Made by a program: the position numbers and the translations under genes. 64,000 nucleotides of DNA, taken from Sweltsa coloradensis. Lineage: Eukaryota > Arthropoda > Insecta > Plecoptera > Chloroperlidae. The DNA is taken from assembly GCA_024449915.1 (NCBI GenBank), contig JAMZAV010000006.1, positions 1,426,001-1,490,000 on the forward strand, read 5' to 3'. This document shows, piece by piece, positions 1 through 12,728 of the stretch. Numbering within the stretch: position 1 is the first letter of the stretch; every line of letters starts with the position of its first letter. The notes beneath the pieces are model-generated. The model was not told where the DNA came from, made no database searches, and was given only the letters and a program-made list of their open reading frames with translations.

Positions 1-70
1 ATTTTGTCATGTTTCAACCCTTCAAAAATATGATTTAGTTCCTCGCTGCTTGAACAGAAACCGTTTTATC

Positions 71-180
71 ATTATTTACTACAGTTCAGAAATTAAAAAA
101 GTCCGCCCCAACCGGGATTCGAACCACGGGTCTCCCACATTCTAGGTGAGCGTCTTAACCACTAGGCAATCAGGACGTGA
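71..180 (-). repeat. tRNA-derived SINE copy
   Basis: On the minus strand a tRNA-like sequence (101-176) has an A-box-like TAGTGGTTAAGAC and a B-box GGTTCGAATCC. The anticodon arm is well paired (CTCAC/GTGGG) around a loop with AGA in the anticodon position. Acceptor and T stems are imperfect, so this looks like a SINE head, not a working tRNA. It is followed by a T-rich tail and a TTCTGAACTGTAG-like terminus. The same unit recurs near 40.5-41.1 kb and 45.2 kb. Confidence 0.75.
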
Positions 181-1543
181 ATAGATTTTGCCGTTTTCGA
201 CGAATAGGTTTTTTTATTGACAAAGGTTGACCATTAGGTGTAGTTTTACTTAATCATGCTTAGTTACATTGATTACGATCTGTATGACAATAATGTTTAC
301 TTTATGAATTGGAAATAAACATGTTTGCAAACCCCTATATAAAATATAATATATCCATTCAGTTTATTTATTCACTCAACCTAGAAAACTTATCTTTTCC
401 ATTCTATTTTACTGACATAGCTATATATAGGTTCCACCAAAAAAGTGCACTCGACGTCATTGTCGTTGTTTTGTGATTACAGTGTACTATACATCCATCC
501 GCTGCAGTACTCGTTACGACTAGCGCACCTAGTGTACACTTGCAATACATCCTCTCCCCCCCCCCCCGCATACCCCGTATCAAGGTGAAAAGCTCCCAGT
601 ATGCTAGCTGTCACACACACCTGATTTCCGAATGTGTCCCGCATATTAGATGGCCATCGCTGCGAGTTGTTTGTGAAAAAGACTCCAGATTACATTGTAG
701 AAAAATGTGAGCGAAATCCCATGCTGTATATACAAAAGAGAAACTCCTGAATTACCAATGTAAAAGTGATAAAAGCCGTCCGCGTAGGGGACAGTTTAGC
801 AAATGCCGTCCTCAAAACGAGGCGGAGGGTCACTGAGTCCATTAGAACAACCCCCTTGTGGGAGAGAAATCTAAATATTCCCCTCTTTATTTAAAAAAAT
901 GTAATTTGAGACTTGACCATGCCGCTACTAATCACTGGAATGACTCAACCCTAATTTGTTTCCCTTCTTTTCATGTTTATTTGAAAATCTGTGCAGATGT
1001 ATGTTTTGATTAGTTATTCAGGAGCGTCCATCCTTCCTCTCAGGGCATCCCCGTGCATTTCAATATTCCCCCGCGAAAGGATCAAAAGAAGTCTGTAATT
1101 TAATTTGCATGGCCCGTCCACTCGGAGGGTAGGCCTATAACGAGGAGCGCCTCGGGGGACGACCCCTGGCCCCGAGTTGAAGTCATCCCTTGTCCAAATG
1201 TCATTAGGTCAGCCGGGTGAAAAGCTGGATGTCGATATTCGATTGGGCCGGATGGTGTAGCTATCTGTTGTGTACGGAATAAATAAGACAGATGCGAATC
1301 GCAGTTGAAAGTAGAAGTTTGGAATCGAATTAGTTTCGTCTAGAGTCTGTTCGTAGTAAGATGAGCGTCGCATGCAGATGGCAGCACTGGAGGGGAGTTT
1401 CGTGTTTGTTTGTGAATAATGCAAATAGTGTTGGTGTAATTCACAAACTAACCTGATATTGAATACAAGAAATGGCAGTCTTCGGTTGGATTCATAGGTC
1501 AACAATCACCCAAATATAAATTTAGTAAAGGTTTGTTCTGTAT
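181..1543. other. Gene-free stretch
   Basis: I see no coding exon here. The stretch is AT-rich with a poly-C run near 557-567. The short open frames are what chance would give. A moderately GC-rich patch at about 1020-1200 has no recognisable coding pattern. Confidence 0.5.
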
Positions 1544-1616
1544 TCCCCGGTAGCTTAATTGGTAGAGCTATAGCACGTTAAGCCGGAGGCTCTGGGTTCG
1601 AATCCCAGCCGCGGCA
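1544..1616 (+). repeat. tRNA-like sequence (SINE head or tRNA pseudogene)
   Basis: A tRNA-like unit with a good D arm (GCTT/GAGC around AATTGGTA) and a perfect T arm (CTGGG-TTCGAAT-CCCAG, which includes the pol III B box). The acceptor stem pairs at only 5 of 7 positions. The anticodon stem pairs poorly, and no loop register puts a U at position 33 with a good stem. I infer a tRNA pseudogene or SINE head. A true tRNA is less likely. Confidence 0.6.
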
Positions 1617-4257
1617 AACTTCACGACAATTGCTGTGCTGTTGTTACCTGATCTTGTTTTAAAATAGTTGTGTATTCCTGCCTATAGGTTTGGTTAGGAA
1701 CAAATAAATGCCACAATTATTTTGTAGTAATTCCTGTGCATGCGTTTAGTATTTTCTTGATATAATGTTATGAGGCTTTCCTTTTGGCTTGAACTAATTC
1801 TCTTGTTGCTTGGATCGATTGGATACTTTTTTAATGAAGAGATAATGAGCTCAGCTTTTCCATGAAATATTAAAATATGTTTTAAATCATTTTTATTAAA
1901 CATTGTAATTGCAATGTGTTGACAGAAAGCAAAATGTGCTAATTGTAATTACTTTGGAGAATTATAAAATGTTGACCCCTAGTTGTAAAGAAATTAGTTA
2001 ATGTGTTTCGACTTTAGTGTACCTGTCAACCAACGTATCTCCATTTTAAATTATCTCTGTGTTTACAATTAAGTCCAAACCTCATCAACAGGTGTTTGAC
2101 CCGGCAAGAATATTTTGTCAACCCGTCATCCAAACAACGAAGTGTCCTCCAGTGAGTGGAGGCGTCTCCAAGACGTTTATGACTTGTCCATTTCAATACA
2201 CATACTTTCTCGTGTCGTCTTAATTTATGTCGCAATTTTCCCGTCTAAAATCTTACGACATTTAACCCACGAAAACACGTCCCAACACACAAAAACACCA
2301 AATTTACATACGAAAAGCACTGTATACACATTCTTATGAGATAGCATTCATAGAAATTATATTTGTACGTATGTCATGCGTTGTTTTTTGTTTTTTTTCG
2401 TTCCTTTTGTTCGAGTGACATCCACGAATCACCCGTTTGTCATTTCACTGCCTTGTAGATAATCTCTGAAAGCTTCGCCTGACTCTAGTGTGCCCTGGTT
2501 TTGTGTTCAGTGCATCGTCAACGTCGCTTGACGAGCAGTGACAATAATTAACGAGACCCCGACAAGCAACGTGTTGAATTGCTCTGTTCATCAACGTGAC
2601 GTCACTGTAAGTCTTTTCAGACAGAGTAATGATGTTGGAGTCGTGTTTCTGGAGCTCAATATCGCTTGCTGTATGGACTATGGAGAGAGGGACTTGAGAC
2701 GGTTTGATGAAATACAGAAAACTTTTGACCTATAATTGTCGACCCTAAAAATTGAAACTTTGGAGGATGATTGAAAAGGATATGCACATGGCTATATCAG
2801 AGAACATTTACAGTGTTACAGTGTTTTAGTTAAAATATTTGCTAGCGTCGACTCCGTTTGTTGTAATTGTTGAATAATGGCATGGTTAAACAATAAATAA
2901 TAATAAATATAAAAAAATCACTTAGTTTTTTTAGTACGGTAGCTGACTGTAAATATGTAATCAACGACTTACGATACATTTTGTTGTAATTTCCAAAGCT
3001 TGTGTTCTATATATTTATTTAAAATGTTATCTGAAATTATATGAATATTTTTTCTAAAAAGTCTCTCAAATTTTCAACCAAATTATCATATTTTCCTCTA
3101 GAAAAATTTCAAGTGAAAGTTCCGTGCCCCCTTAACCCCAAACAGATGGTTGAGTAATAAGTTACTTCGAATGAAATGTGTATTCTTTTTTGAGTTCCTG
3201 GAAATTTGAAATTTTAATTGTATTTTTAAATAAAATATCTGGCAATTCGCACTGTTTACTATCCATACTAATTCAAGTTGGTTCTTAATTAGTCCCTGTT
3301 TTATGGGTGTTATCTCGTAAATACCCTTTATTATCGCAATTACTTTTGTTATTGGCCGTTATTTGTAAATTGTGATTTGATATTCCGAATTACTCCTAAA
3401 ATTATAATTGCATTCCTCCTGCTCATACTTCACTTCATTATTCCGCAGTATATTGCTTCTCGTATTTTACAATCTGCCATTATTCTACGTTAACAGTCGA
3501 ATAATAGAGTCGGAGATGCTTTGGGTTTTAGGTCAAGGTTATTCCGTATATTACTTGGAATTTTAGGATGTTAAATTAATTAAGCTGCTAAGAATGGCGA
3601 CTTTTATCCCCGAGTTAATCAAGTGTGTATAGCCTGCTCCCGCTTTATGGTATTTTTGTTTTGTTTTGGCGTTGATTAAAATTTTAGTGAACTTTCCTCT
3701 TGCGCGTTCCGGCAGCGTTGGTGTATTTTACGATACCCGAAGAACTAGCTCACAAAAATACGCCATTAAAACTTAGACGTTTATTATTTCATCTTTTAAT
3801 TTTACTATATTCATGAAATTTGCGAATGCCTCGTTTCGAACGTGTAACAAGGACGCTAATTGAACTCGTAGCTTATTTCCATTCCGAAATGAAATGAAAA
3901 TAATTAACAGAGTGTAGAAATGACATTTCGGCTATAAATTTACAGCCGTTTGTTTCGCTTTATGTGTTTTATATGGAGCGAGTCGGCGCGCCTTCGAGGG
4001 GGCGTACACCTGTACACAGTTCGTCTTGTAGACAAATTCCAGTTCGAAATATTCCAAGAGTAAACAAGTACTTTTAATTATATGCAAATTAATCTTACTC
4101 CACAGTAGTCCATAAAACGAAACTTTTGACTTAAACTTCTTTGTTTAAAATTTATACCGGCTAAAGTTATGCCCGTCTCGTTGACGGTAGCTATCTCGAG
4201 TTTTGCTATGCCGAGCAATATATAGAGTATAGGAGAACTGGGGAAAAAATAGCCCTG
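1617..4257. other. Gene-free AT-rich stretch
   Basis: Noncoding as far as I can tell. The short open frames near 2115-2735 lack splice context or recognisable protein sequence. No repeat of note was seen. Confidence 0.45.
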
Positions 4258-4384
4258 ACCTTGAACAAATTGCAGCAGAAATGGTTCTTTTTGCACTGGG
4301 TTCAGAAAAAAATACTGTTTAACATACTCAAAATCGCGGAAAATCTTAGGTGTCGAAAATGATCAAATTTGCATATTAAGATAA
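4258..4384 (+). repeat. Left arm of a 127-bp long-range inverted repeat
   Basis: This segment matches the reverse complement of 6893-7018 with only scattered differences. Both share, for example, the blocks GACCTTGAACAAATTGCA and ATACTCAAAATCGCGGAAAA. The arms are 2.5 kb apart and could be the terminal or subterminal repeats of a decayed DNA transposon of about 2.7 kb. I could not define a target-site duplication. Confidence 0.7.
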
Positions 4385-5189
4385 ATAATTGATATCAATA
4401 AAAAACATTTTTTTCACCTATTTCGCTCCAAGTTAGCATGACAGTAGACAGTTGAGGTGAAATATCACTACTTCTGTTTTTTTAATTTATTATATTGATT
4501 AATTACATAGGCTAATTACGATGACAAATGATAAATATCAATGGAAATCAATTGGAATAATCCTATCAACTAACGAACAATATATCGCACATAATATATA
4601 AACATCCGATACCAGGTTACTTTTCAAGTAAACTGGCATTCATGTAACTTTTTTGTGTTGATTAGTTTTGAATTAATTAATTAATTAGTTATAAAAAAAT
4701 AAAAAATTAAAACAAACAGATGACTTTCAATTTTTCGGTAACAGCAACAACTTGAGATTGAGTTCTGTTTTCGTGTACATGTATTCACATTCAGAAGATA
4801 CAAACTTGTTAATTAAATTCCTAGATAATATGAATTCTTTTGACATCGATGGAAGTTCTGATCTTCACAGTATTTTCAGTGGTATGACAGCTGCAAATAA
4901 TGTCAATGCTGACACAGCCGAGAATGTTAGCCATAAAATCTTGTACGAAATGACTGATATTGACGTACTAACATACACCTTTTAACGGAAAAATTAAGTG
5001 ACTACTTTATCTTCTAAAATGATTAAAGTAGGAAAGCCCATGTTTATTTTTACTACAATCCATGTATTCACGTTATTCCTAATCCATGGATTGTATGTAG
5101 ATTTATTCTATTACACTTAAAAAACTAACACCCACTGGCTCGCTCATAAAACCGCCTAGGATAGAAATATGTTTTTTTTAATTTTACTA

Positions 5190-5706
5190 TGGGTTCTGAA
5201 TTTGAACTTTTCAAAATAGTATTTGAACAAATCCACTGGGCTACTAAAAACATTAATTTAGGATATGTATATTTATTGCTCCATGTTGTTTGGATCACCA
5301 CCCAATGGATAGGCGTATTTTTTTATAACCAAGGGTTGATAATTTTAACCATTCATTACACATCAAAAGCTATATCCGCTGGACCATTGAAATCATTGAC
5401 CCTGGGTGCTCATAAACGTGGGTTTGAATTAAATTAAATTATCCTTGGGATATACTCATTTATTAATCTATGTCTTGTCAGTTTTGACTATTCTAAATAG
5501 TATTTAAAACAATTCACTGGCATAATTAACATATTAACTCGAGATGTATTTATATTTAGTTTATAGCTCCATGTACTTTGGATCACCACCCAATAGATAG
5601 GCGTATTATATCAATCAAGGGTTGATAATTTTAACCATCCATTACACATAAAAAAAAGCTATATCCGCTGAAGCGTTGAAATCATTGACACTTAGTGCTC
5701 ATAAGC
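5190..5706 (+). repeat. Direct duplication, about 228 bp x 2
   Basis: 5190-5416 and 5478-5706 are diverged direct copies at an offset of about 288 bp. Both contain TTGGATCACCACCCAAT, a shared block around GGGTTGATAATTTTAACCAT, and AGCTATATCCGCTG. They lie between the 127-bp inverted repeats. Confidence 0.75.
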
Positions 5707-6150
5707 CCTCGAGGACTGGTTTGCATTAAATTGTGAAAAAATAAAAATGTTTAGTGGCCTCTAAGGCTGGTTTGCTTTAGATCTGGATCAATATGGTTTA
5801 ATATCAAACAAGGTTACAAATGGTAACAGCTCTCTCCTCTAAGGCTGGTTTGCATTAGATCTGGAAAAATATGGTTCAATATCAATCAAGGCGTAGGTGG
5901 GTAATCGTATCGAATAGCCTTAGTGCATTAATATGAGACGTTAAGCAATATCCAATCAATCAATCAATCAATCAATGGTAACAGCCCTATCCTAAGACTG
6001 GTTTGCATTAGATCTGGAAAAATATGGTTTAATATCAATCAAGATGTAACAAATACAAATTCAAACAAACAAACACACACAAATTCTCTCCTCTAAGGCT
6101 GGTTTGCATGAGATCGGGACAAATAGGTATGGTTTAATATCAATCAACTC
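5707..6150 (+). repeat. Five interrupted copies of a roughly 50-bp repeat plus (CAAT)n
   Basis: Units begin near 5710, 5763, 5841, 5993 and 6094. Each has a CTGGTTTGCATTAGATCTGG-like core followed by a block around ATATGGTTTAATATCAATCA. Between units 3 and 4 lies a (CAAT)n tract (5952-5976) preceded by GAGACGTTAAGCAAT. That resembles the 3' end of a SINE inserted into the array. Confidence 0.75.
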
Positions 6151-6892
6151 CAAGTCAGTGAAGGCAGAATATACATTTTGTTTTGTGCTCTTGATGTTGA
6201 TAAGTAGAAATTTCACTTGTCATTTTATTTGTCATAATATGACAATTTGTCATAAAAGCCATTTTATTATTATTAAAATGCCTAGGACTAGGATAATATC
6301 ATTAAGTACAAAGCAATGCATCTATTTAAAATTTTAAGATTGTGTTCTTGCTAGTTTTAACTTACATTTTGTGGGTTTCAACAAAAATATCCTTATCACA
6401 TTTTTAAGTTCAATTATTAATTAACTTTTTAATTGCACAATGATTATACATAATTATGTATTTAGGCCATATACGCCGTATAAAGTTTTTTATTTATTAT
6501 TCAAAATACTCTACATTTATTCGCAAAGTCTGAAAAACAGCATAGGTAACTTTTTCTTTGAGTATATCTTCAATTCATGACTTAGTGCTATAAACGCAAT
6601 GAATTATAATTAATTGCATTTAAAGTTGCAATTTTGTTTTTTTTCACAAGGATAATGATGTGCACTAAATCGTTTCGTAGCAAGATTTGCAAGATTTATT
6701 GAAAATTTAGTTATGAAATTAATTAATACAATTAACATGTTTTATTAATTTAATTAATTAATGGATTCCATAAATCACAAGTCATAATTAAAATAAATAG
6801 TTACACGTTCATTGATCTTTACTGTGTAGTTTATTTGTAAAATTGTCTGGAAACACGCGTTATATTAATATTTGAATTATTGTCTATTGTTT

Positions 6893-7018
6893 AACTTAAT
6901 ATGCAAATTTGATCAATTTCGACACCTAAGATTTTCCGCGATTTTGAGTATGTTAAATGGGATTTTTTTCTGAATCTTATGCAAAAAGAACCATTTCTGT
7001 TGCAATTTGTTCAAGGTC
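6893..7018 (-). repeat. Right arm of the 127-bp long-range inverted repeat
   Basis: Reverse-complement partner of 4258-4384. Together the two arms bound about 2.5 kb that holds the internal duplications. Outside the arms the similarity fades quickly on both sides. Confidence 0.7.
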
Positions 7019-8890
7019 AAAATTTATATCTACTACTCTAATATCTCAATTACCGTTGAGTAGGCAGTTGATCTTATACCTGTAAGACTGGGTTTCGCCG
7101 TACTTTATATCAGTGTTGCGTAGCTAAAGATCGGCCCCCGAATTAACCGCCCCCCCCCCCCCTCCTTCCCCTCACCGTCAACCTATTACACGCAACGCAC
7201 GCAACCTACGAATAAAATAGAGAAAAATTAACAAAGGTCTACTCTGAAATTGTTTTAGAGACCCTCTAACCAATTACGTAATTATTTTAATAATTAAATA
7301 AATAAGCCCTAAATAATTAATTGATGCTGGTGCTTGTTACTTGATGATGGTTACAAAAACACACACTAGTGGTGAGCTAAAAACAAGTATTCTTGGAAAG
7401 ACAACAAGAAAATGGTAAAACGCAGGCAAAAAGTTACCATGTTTTCTTCTAACAATATTGTTAACGCCCGCCCCCTTTCTGCTCGTTGTGGGTAATTATG
7501 CTGCGCTCACCCATTAGCGTACAATGGTGTTTTAAGTAGGCATGTAATTTATACAAATGAGATTACCTACTGCATCTAGCCACATTGTCAGCTCAGAAGG
7601 GTCACCTAAAAATCTTAGGTACATATATATTTTTTGTAACAGCCCTGTGTATTTTGGATTCGGAAATTACCCCCTATACCGTCCAATCTATTTTTTTTAA
7701 ATTTTAATTTTAATGGTATCTTCTTCATGTGTGTGCAGTAATTTAACTGTTTCTGTGATAGAACATGGTTTTATAGAGGTCATTTAATGATAGTCTCATC
7801 AAGGTGTATAGTATGCTGTTTGGAATACCTGTTTTCGACCTTGTTAGGAAGTAACCCCATTCTTGTTTTTGTATACATTTACCCCTCACACATACCACAT
7901 GGCACAGACCAATTTTCTTGTATGTTTAGTGGTTCCAAACGGCTCTTATTCGTGGGAGGTCACAGGATCGATTCCTACCTCTTAAGTTATCTTGACCTTT
8001 TTACCCCATCAAACCCTTATTACACACTTGGCGCTTTGGACAGATGTTTCTGATCTATTTTTTGTTAATGTAAGGGCACCCAGGTAAAGGTATTTTTACT
8101 TTGATTAAATAGTTTATAGTTAGCTACACATGGTAGTAAAAAAAAACGAAAAAAACTAAGCGCCGAAAAGTTTTAGCTGCCTACTTAGAATTGAGTATAG
8201 CCCACGACAAATGCGACAAAAATGAAATCGTGTTACTCGTCTTAGTCATATAGCTGAGAATAATATATTTATCACTCTCACTGAGATATCTCATCATTAG
8301 TTGATAGTGATTTCCAACGAAACGTTCGATTTTCGAAAAATCATCTATGAAATGTTTTTATCGGAAATTTAAGATAGTCCGTTGTGACATTGAACTGGTC
8401 GCCCTAGAGAGTTTTGGCGAGGCTGCCGTTAATTTCAAGTCCGTGTAGTACACGTTAGCGTGGTTTAGTGTAACACATCACTAATTATAGGGTAAAATAT
8501 ATTATCTGTTACAACACAAATGTTTTGTGAAAATACCTCAAATTGAGCATGTTTATCCAGTTCCCGATCATTTCTAGAGTTTCAGATGCAATTTCGTGTG
8601 CTATGGAAACAAAACCTGGATCGGGCATAAAATATGTTTTGTATGGTGCTTAGGAAAATACTGTTATTCCTTATTATTCACTCACAGAACGATTCAGAAA
8701 CAGGAATATTACATGTTCACCTTTATTGCATCTGTGAACAATAACAAGGTTGCCGAAACTTCCTTGTTAATCTATAGTGTGGAGTGCAAGCGCATACAAT
8801 GTCTAACCCCGATTGCTAAATGATTGAAAACAATTCCGCAGTTCTCATCTACAATGGCTTTAAAGTAACTTTGCCGATACTGACAATATC
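7019..8890. other. Gene-free stretch
   Basis: AT-rich with a poly-C run near 7150-7161. A weak tRNA-like patch lies around 7925-7975, with an AGGATCGATTCC B-box-like block. It is too degenerate to call. No coding exon was recognised. Confidence 0.45.
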
Positions 8891-8894
8891 GACG

Positions 8895-8968
8895 GGTAAA
8901 ACCTGAGCCAATCAGAGATCGGTATTTATACTTAATTCCTTCTGATTGGCAACGTTTTACCAGCCATT
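8895..8968. repeat. Imperfect short inverted repeat
   Basis: GGTAAAACCTGAGCCAATCAG on the left is matched imperfectly by the reverse complement of CTGATTGGCAACGTTTTACC on the right, with a short spacer. It is probably the core of a decayed MITE. It also contains two opposed CCAAT-type motifs. Confidence 0.55.
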
Positions 8969-11900
8969 GACTTTACCGACTGCATCCTGAATCCAATATC
9001 GATTTGTCAATACCCTCATAGTGAACAACTAGCTGGCTGCATGTATAACTTGAGTGCTTTTTCCCTATTAAATGCAAATCACACTTATAAATCATATGTC
9101 GTCACTATTCGAAACAAGTGACCATTTTATTTAAATTTAAATGATTAAAAATGATCAAGGTACCTTGTTGAAAGGTAATAACTTAGTTTGCCGCACTAGT
9201 TTGCCTCCGCGTGGGGCACAGGTTAGCGTTCTCGACGCACATGCTAGAATCCCGCTGTGTCCGGGCTACGACATACGAGATATACCCTGTTCACCGTGAA
9301 ACAGAAGATGCATGCAATGATATGGTCTAATTCCGCGTCAAACGTTTACGTGAGGTAGTAACAAGTAAAATATAATTAAAATATTATGTAATGTAATATG
9401 TCACTTAAAATCAGTTATGACTGAGTGCGTAGAGTCTATAAATACGATTTTATAAATATTTTCTTGTTTACACGTTGTTTACTCTGTTTTATAACATATA
9501 ACTCGAACCATAATAAAGTCAAGAACAACAATTATATTATTACCTGAATTTTTACAAAGCAGTTTCTGATTTACTGTACGAGAATGAAATCATATTCATT
9601 TCAAGTTTCAATATAACATTTGCAAAATGGTAACCTCCGTTACTATTATCAATCCGTGGGGGGGGGGGTCTGAGTCGGGCCAGTCCCCAACACTACGACT
9701 TCAATGAACATGGTTGTTAAATTAAATTAATGATTCCAATCGTAAATTTACCAGCTGATACACCCTTAAATCGTAAAATTATTATCCGTAGACTATTTTC
9801 TCACGTTTCTTTTTTTGAGCAATTTTTATTATTCTCATTCGTCAAATATCAATGAAATAATTATAGTCATAATTCATGTTGTGTATTTCCACACTATTCA
9901 CACTAATCTCTTTTGTTTTAGGTAAGCCATCCATATTCAATCTTCTCCGGTAACACCTTGGCCTGCTCGAGATTGGTAAGTTTTCTATAAGCTTTGTATT
10001 TGGTATTGTAACGCAAGTAGTTTCATACATACTTGTATTCATTCAAAAAGTCACGCAAACACATGCAGGTGATGGTATGATATGTATGTCACTGCCTATG
10101 TAACAGCACGAGCATGATAACACCATTGCAATTTTTATAATTTTATATTTTTCTACAAAAATATGCATTTTTGTTTGATTTGTTTAAATCTATATTTTTA
10201 AGTAACTTGTTAAAAGCTTTTAAAATATCGTTTTAAAATGGTTTGAGAAACAGTTCGTCAAAATAACGGTGACTTTCGAATTATATATATAGGAGAATTT
10301 TGAATGAATGAATTGAGTACTCGCTTAGGAGTTGACTACATGTCTTTATTGAGATTACTTATCTTTAACCACCGTCATCATTACCATCATTTATCACACA
10401 CACATATCGTAATTATTCGTTAACATTAAAAATATGATTATTGAGTTCTACCACACGGGTAAATTCCGAAAACACAAACCATACTTAATACATTGTATAT
10501 AATTATTATTATTATGTGTGCGTTCATTAATAGTGAGTAGTTCACTTTTAAGGTCAAAACATGTATTGGTAACTTTTCTTACGTGTACAAATCTAATCTC
10601 ATAATTGCAATTTCCATGCAACTTTGCAATGAAAGTACAAACGATTATGATAATCAATAATGTTATGACGTTTAATTATGTTTTTTGTTATTAACCATGT
10701 TTCATAGTCAAGTTAACATCTTTGAGGGGGAAAATCAGGCTATGTCGTACAGCACATAACCTGTTTAATTAAACGTGGCCGAGTATTAAGCAAACCATAC
10801 GTGTGTATAGTGAATGGCGTGCATTCTGTGTATGGAGCAGTGGGTAAAATTGGTGTTAGAATTAGTTAGCACTTCTTGAGTGTGTAAGTATTTTTTTTAT
10901 TTTCCCTTGTTAACATGTGCGGCAACGCTGTTGGCAGGTTGGATAGTTTATTGGCGAATTTCATGTCATGGGCAATTATAAAGTTTTAAATTAGTAATAT
11001 CAAAACATTTTTTAGATAAAATATGCCGTGTTGGCACGAATGGTTTGCTCTGAGGTGATGAAGACTTCTAGTTCCGAGATGTGTGATAGTTTGCAGCCGG
11101 CGCTCGGAGACCAACCTTCTTAGATGTTGGGATATTGATTAAACACGCGTTTTAAAACAAAACTTTCTACACTATCATTATGAAAACGCGTTCTGTCTCC
11201 TCTGCTATCGCAAGAAGTGTCTGGCGAATTAAAGTTGCGTCAGGTTAGCGCTACCGGCAACCAAGAAAGCCGAAGAAGCCCGAGAGACTGAAGCTTAAGT
11301 CTGTCCATCATTGAGGTACAAACTAAAGTGACCAGTGACTGCCAACACAGGTATCGGTCGCCCCCGTTCATTGTCTACCAACCGCTAGGCTCGCTCTCCC
11401 ATCACAAAATATGTTGAGGGAAGGTATGTGGGAAGGATCACCAAAACTGTGATTTTCCAATTTTATCAAATAATTTTATAATGCCTATTTCTGTGTAAAA
11501 TGCAACTTATTTGAATTTTTTAAATATAAGGTAGTGAGTTTACTTTCTCATCAGATTTATAGTACCTATATCGCTAAACAATATCTAGCTTCATAAAAAA
11601 AATCCACTTATTTTTTTACTAAAAAAATATATACAGTATATCTATTTTTAAATGTGTGGCTGATGCTGAGGATCCAGATGATCTGTCATATGGGGCTGGC
11701 TGTTTTTAACAACATTTTATCAGAATACAATCAGGTAAAAGCCTCTACTTAAAAGCAGTTTTTCTCCTAATATTAAAAATTAGCACATATGACCCCTTTT
11801 CTTAGGATCTATTTGACCAATTTGAATAAAATTTTCAGGATATGTCAATCATAGCAGTTTACAAGACCCCTTGCAGAATAAAGTAATTTGAATGGTTAGT

Positions 11901-12592
11901 TTTCAAAATTATGAAATTCGTTTGGTAAAAAAACCTTCAAAAAACAAAAAAATGCAACAAAAGCTAAAAAAATTTAAAGTGTAATTTGTATTCAGGGCTG
12001 TTTAGTCTGCTAGGGTAATTACAAAACATAATACTTAATAACTCACAAAAGAATTGAGAAAGATTGCTTAATTGGTTTGGTAGATAACGGGTATGAAGTC
12101 ATCAAATTTATCATTGTAGGTATATCTTATAGACCTCCCCTTAATATTGTTTGGAATAGGGGAAATATAAACAAAACTATTCTGATTTATTAATGTTGCT
12201 GTACATTACAATCAACAGGTGTAATAATTTGTTTAGTGTTTTAGTATTGAATGAAAATACTCGTGCTAGTTTTTCTCTTTCCATGGTTAACGGGTATAAA
12301 CTAAAAAGTAGCTGATAAAATATTTTTTCTTTTCCATCTGCAAGTAATTATTTATAATTCTTTGCAATCAAGTTTGAAAAATATACACTTTAGAATAAAT
12401 CGAGATGCCTGTCTTATACACCTGGGAATATAATAAATGGTGCCATTATCATCCATCATACATTAATCTCGCATAATTAATCATTTTAATTATATTATGA
12501 TAATGTTTACACCTGGATTGAGCCTACAAATGAGTGTTAAACAGTGTATGATGACAACGAAGACCATATTGCTTTGCCACCGCTGGCGTGTG
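8969..12592. other. Gene-free AT-rich stretch
   Basis: No coding exon was recognised. A G-run lies at about 9658-9667. Near 9413-9430 is ATCAGTTATGACTGAGTGCG, which resembles the retroposon tail seen at 25.4, 36.3 and 61.7 kb. Confidence 0.45.
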
Positions 12593-12728
12593 AGTGCGAT
12601 TCTAAAAGGGATAGCGTGTATGTCACTATGGATTGGATAATATCAATCGTTATCAAGCAGTTAGTAGTTCGTTGAAACGATTGATATATCCATAGTGACA
12701 TGCACGGTATTATTTATAGAATCGCACT
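12593..12728. mobile_element. Small palindromic MITE, about 136 bp
   Basis: The ends are AGTGCGATTCTA and TAGAATCGCACT, exact inverted repeats of 12 bp. Inside are further inverted blocks: TGTCACTATGGAT against ATCCATAGTGACA, and ATCAATCGTT against AACGATTGAT. The whole unit could fold into one hairpin with a short loop near 12655-12670. It has no coding capacity. The target duplication is not clear. Confidence 0.8.

Noticed and set aside
1544..1616. Functional tRNA gene
   Set aside because: The T and D arms are good, but acceptor and anticodon stems are mispaired and no sensible anticodon emerges.
4752..4985. 77-codon frame between the 127-bp inverted repeats
   Set aside because: The composition looks more protein-like than most, but there is no family resemblance or splice signal. 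It is kept only as a note in the finding on that region.
7925..7975. tRNA-like element
   Set aside because: Only a B-box-like block is visible. The stems do not form.
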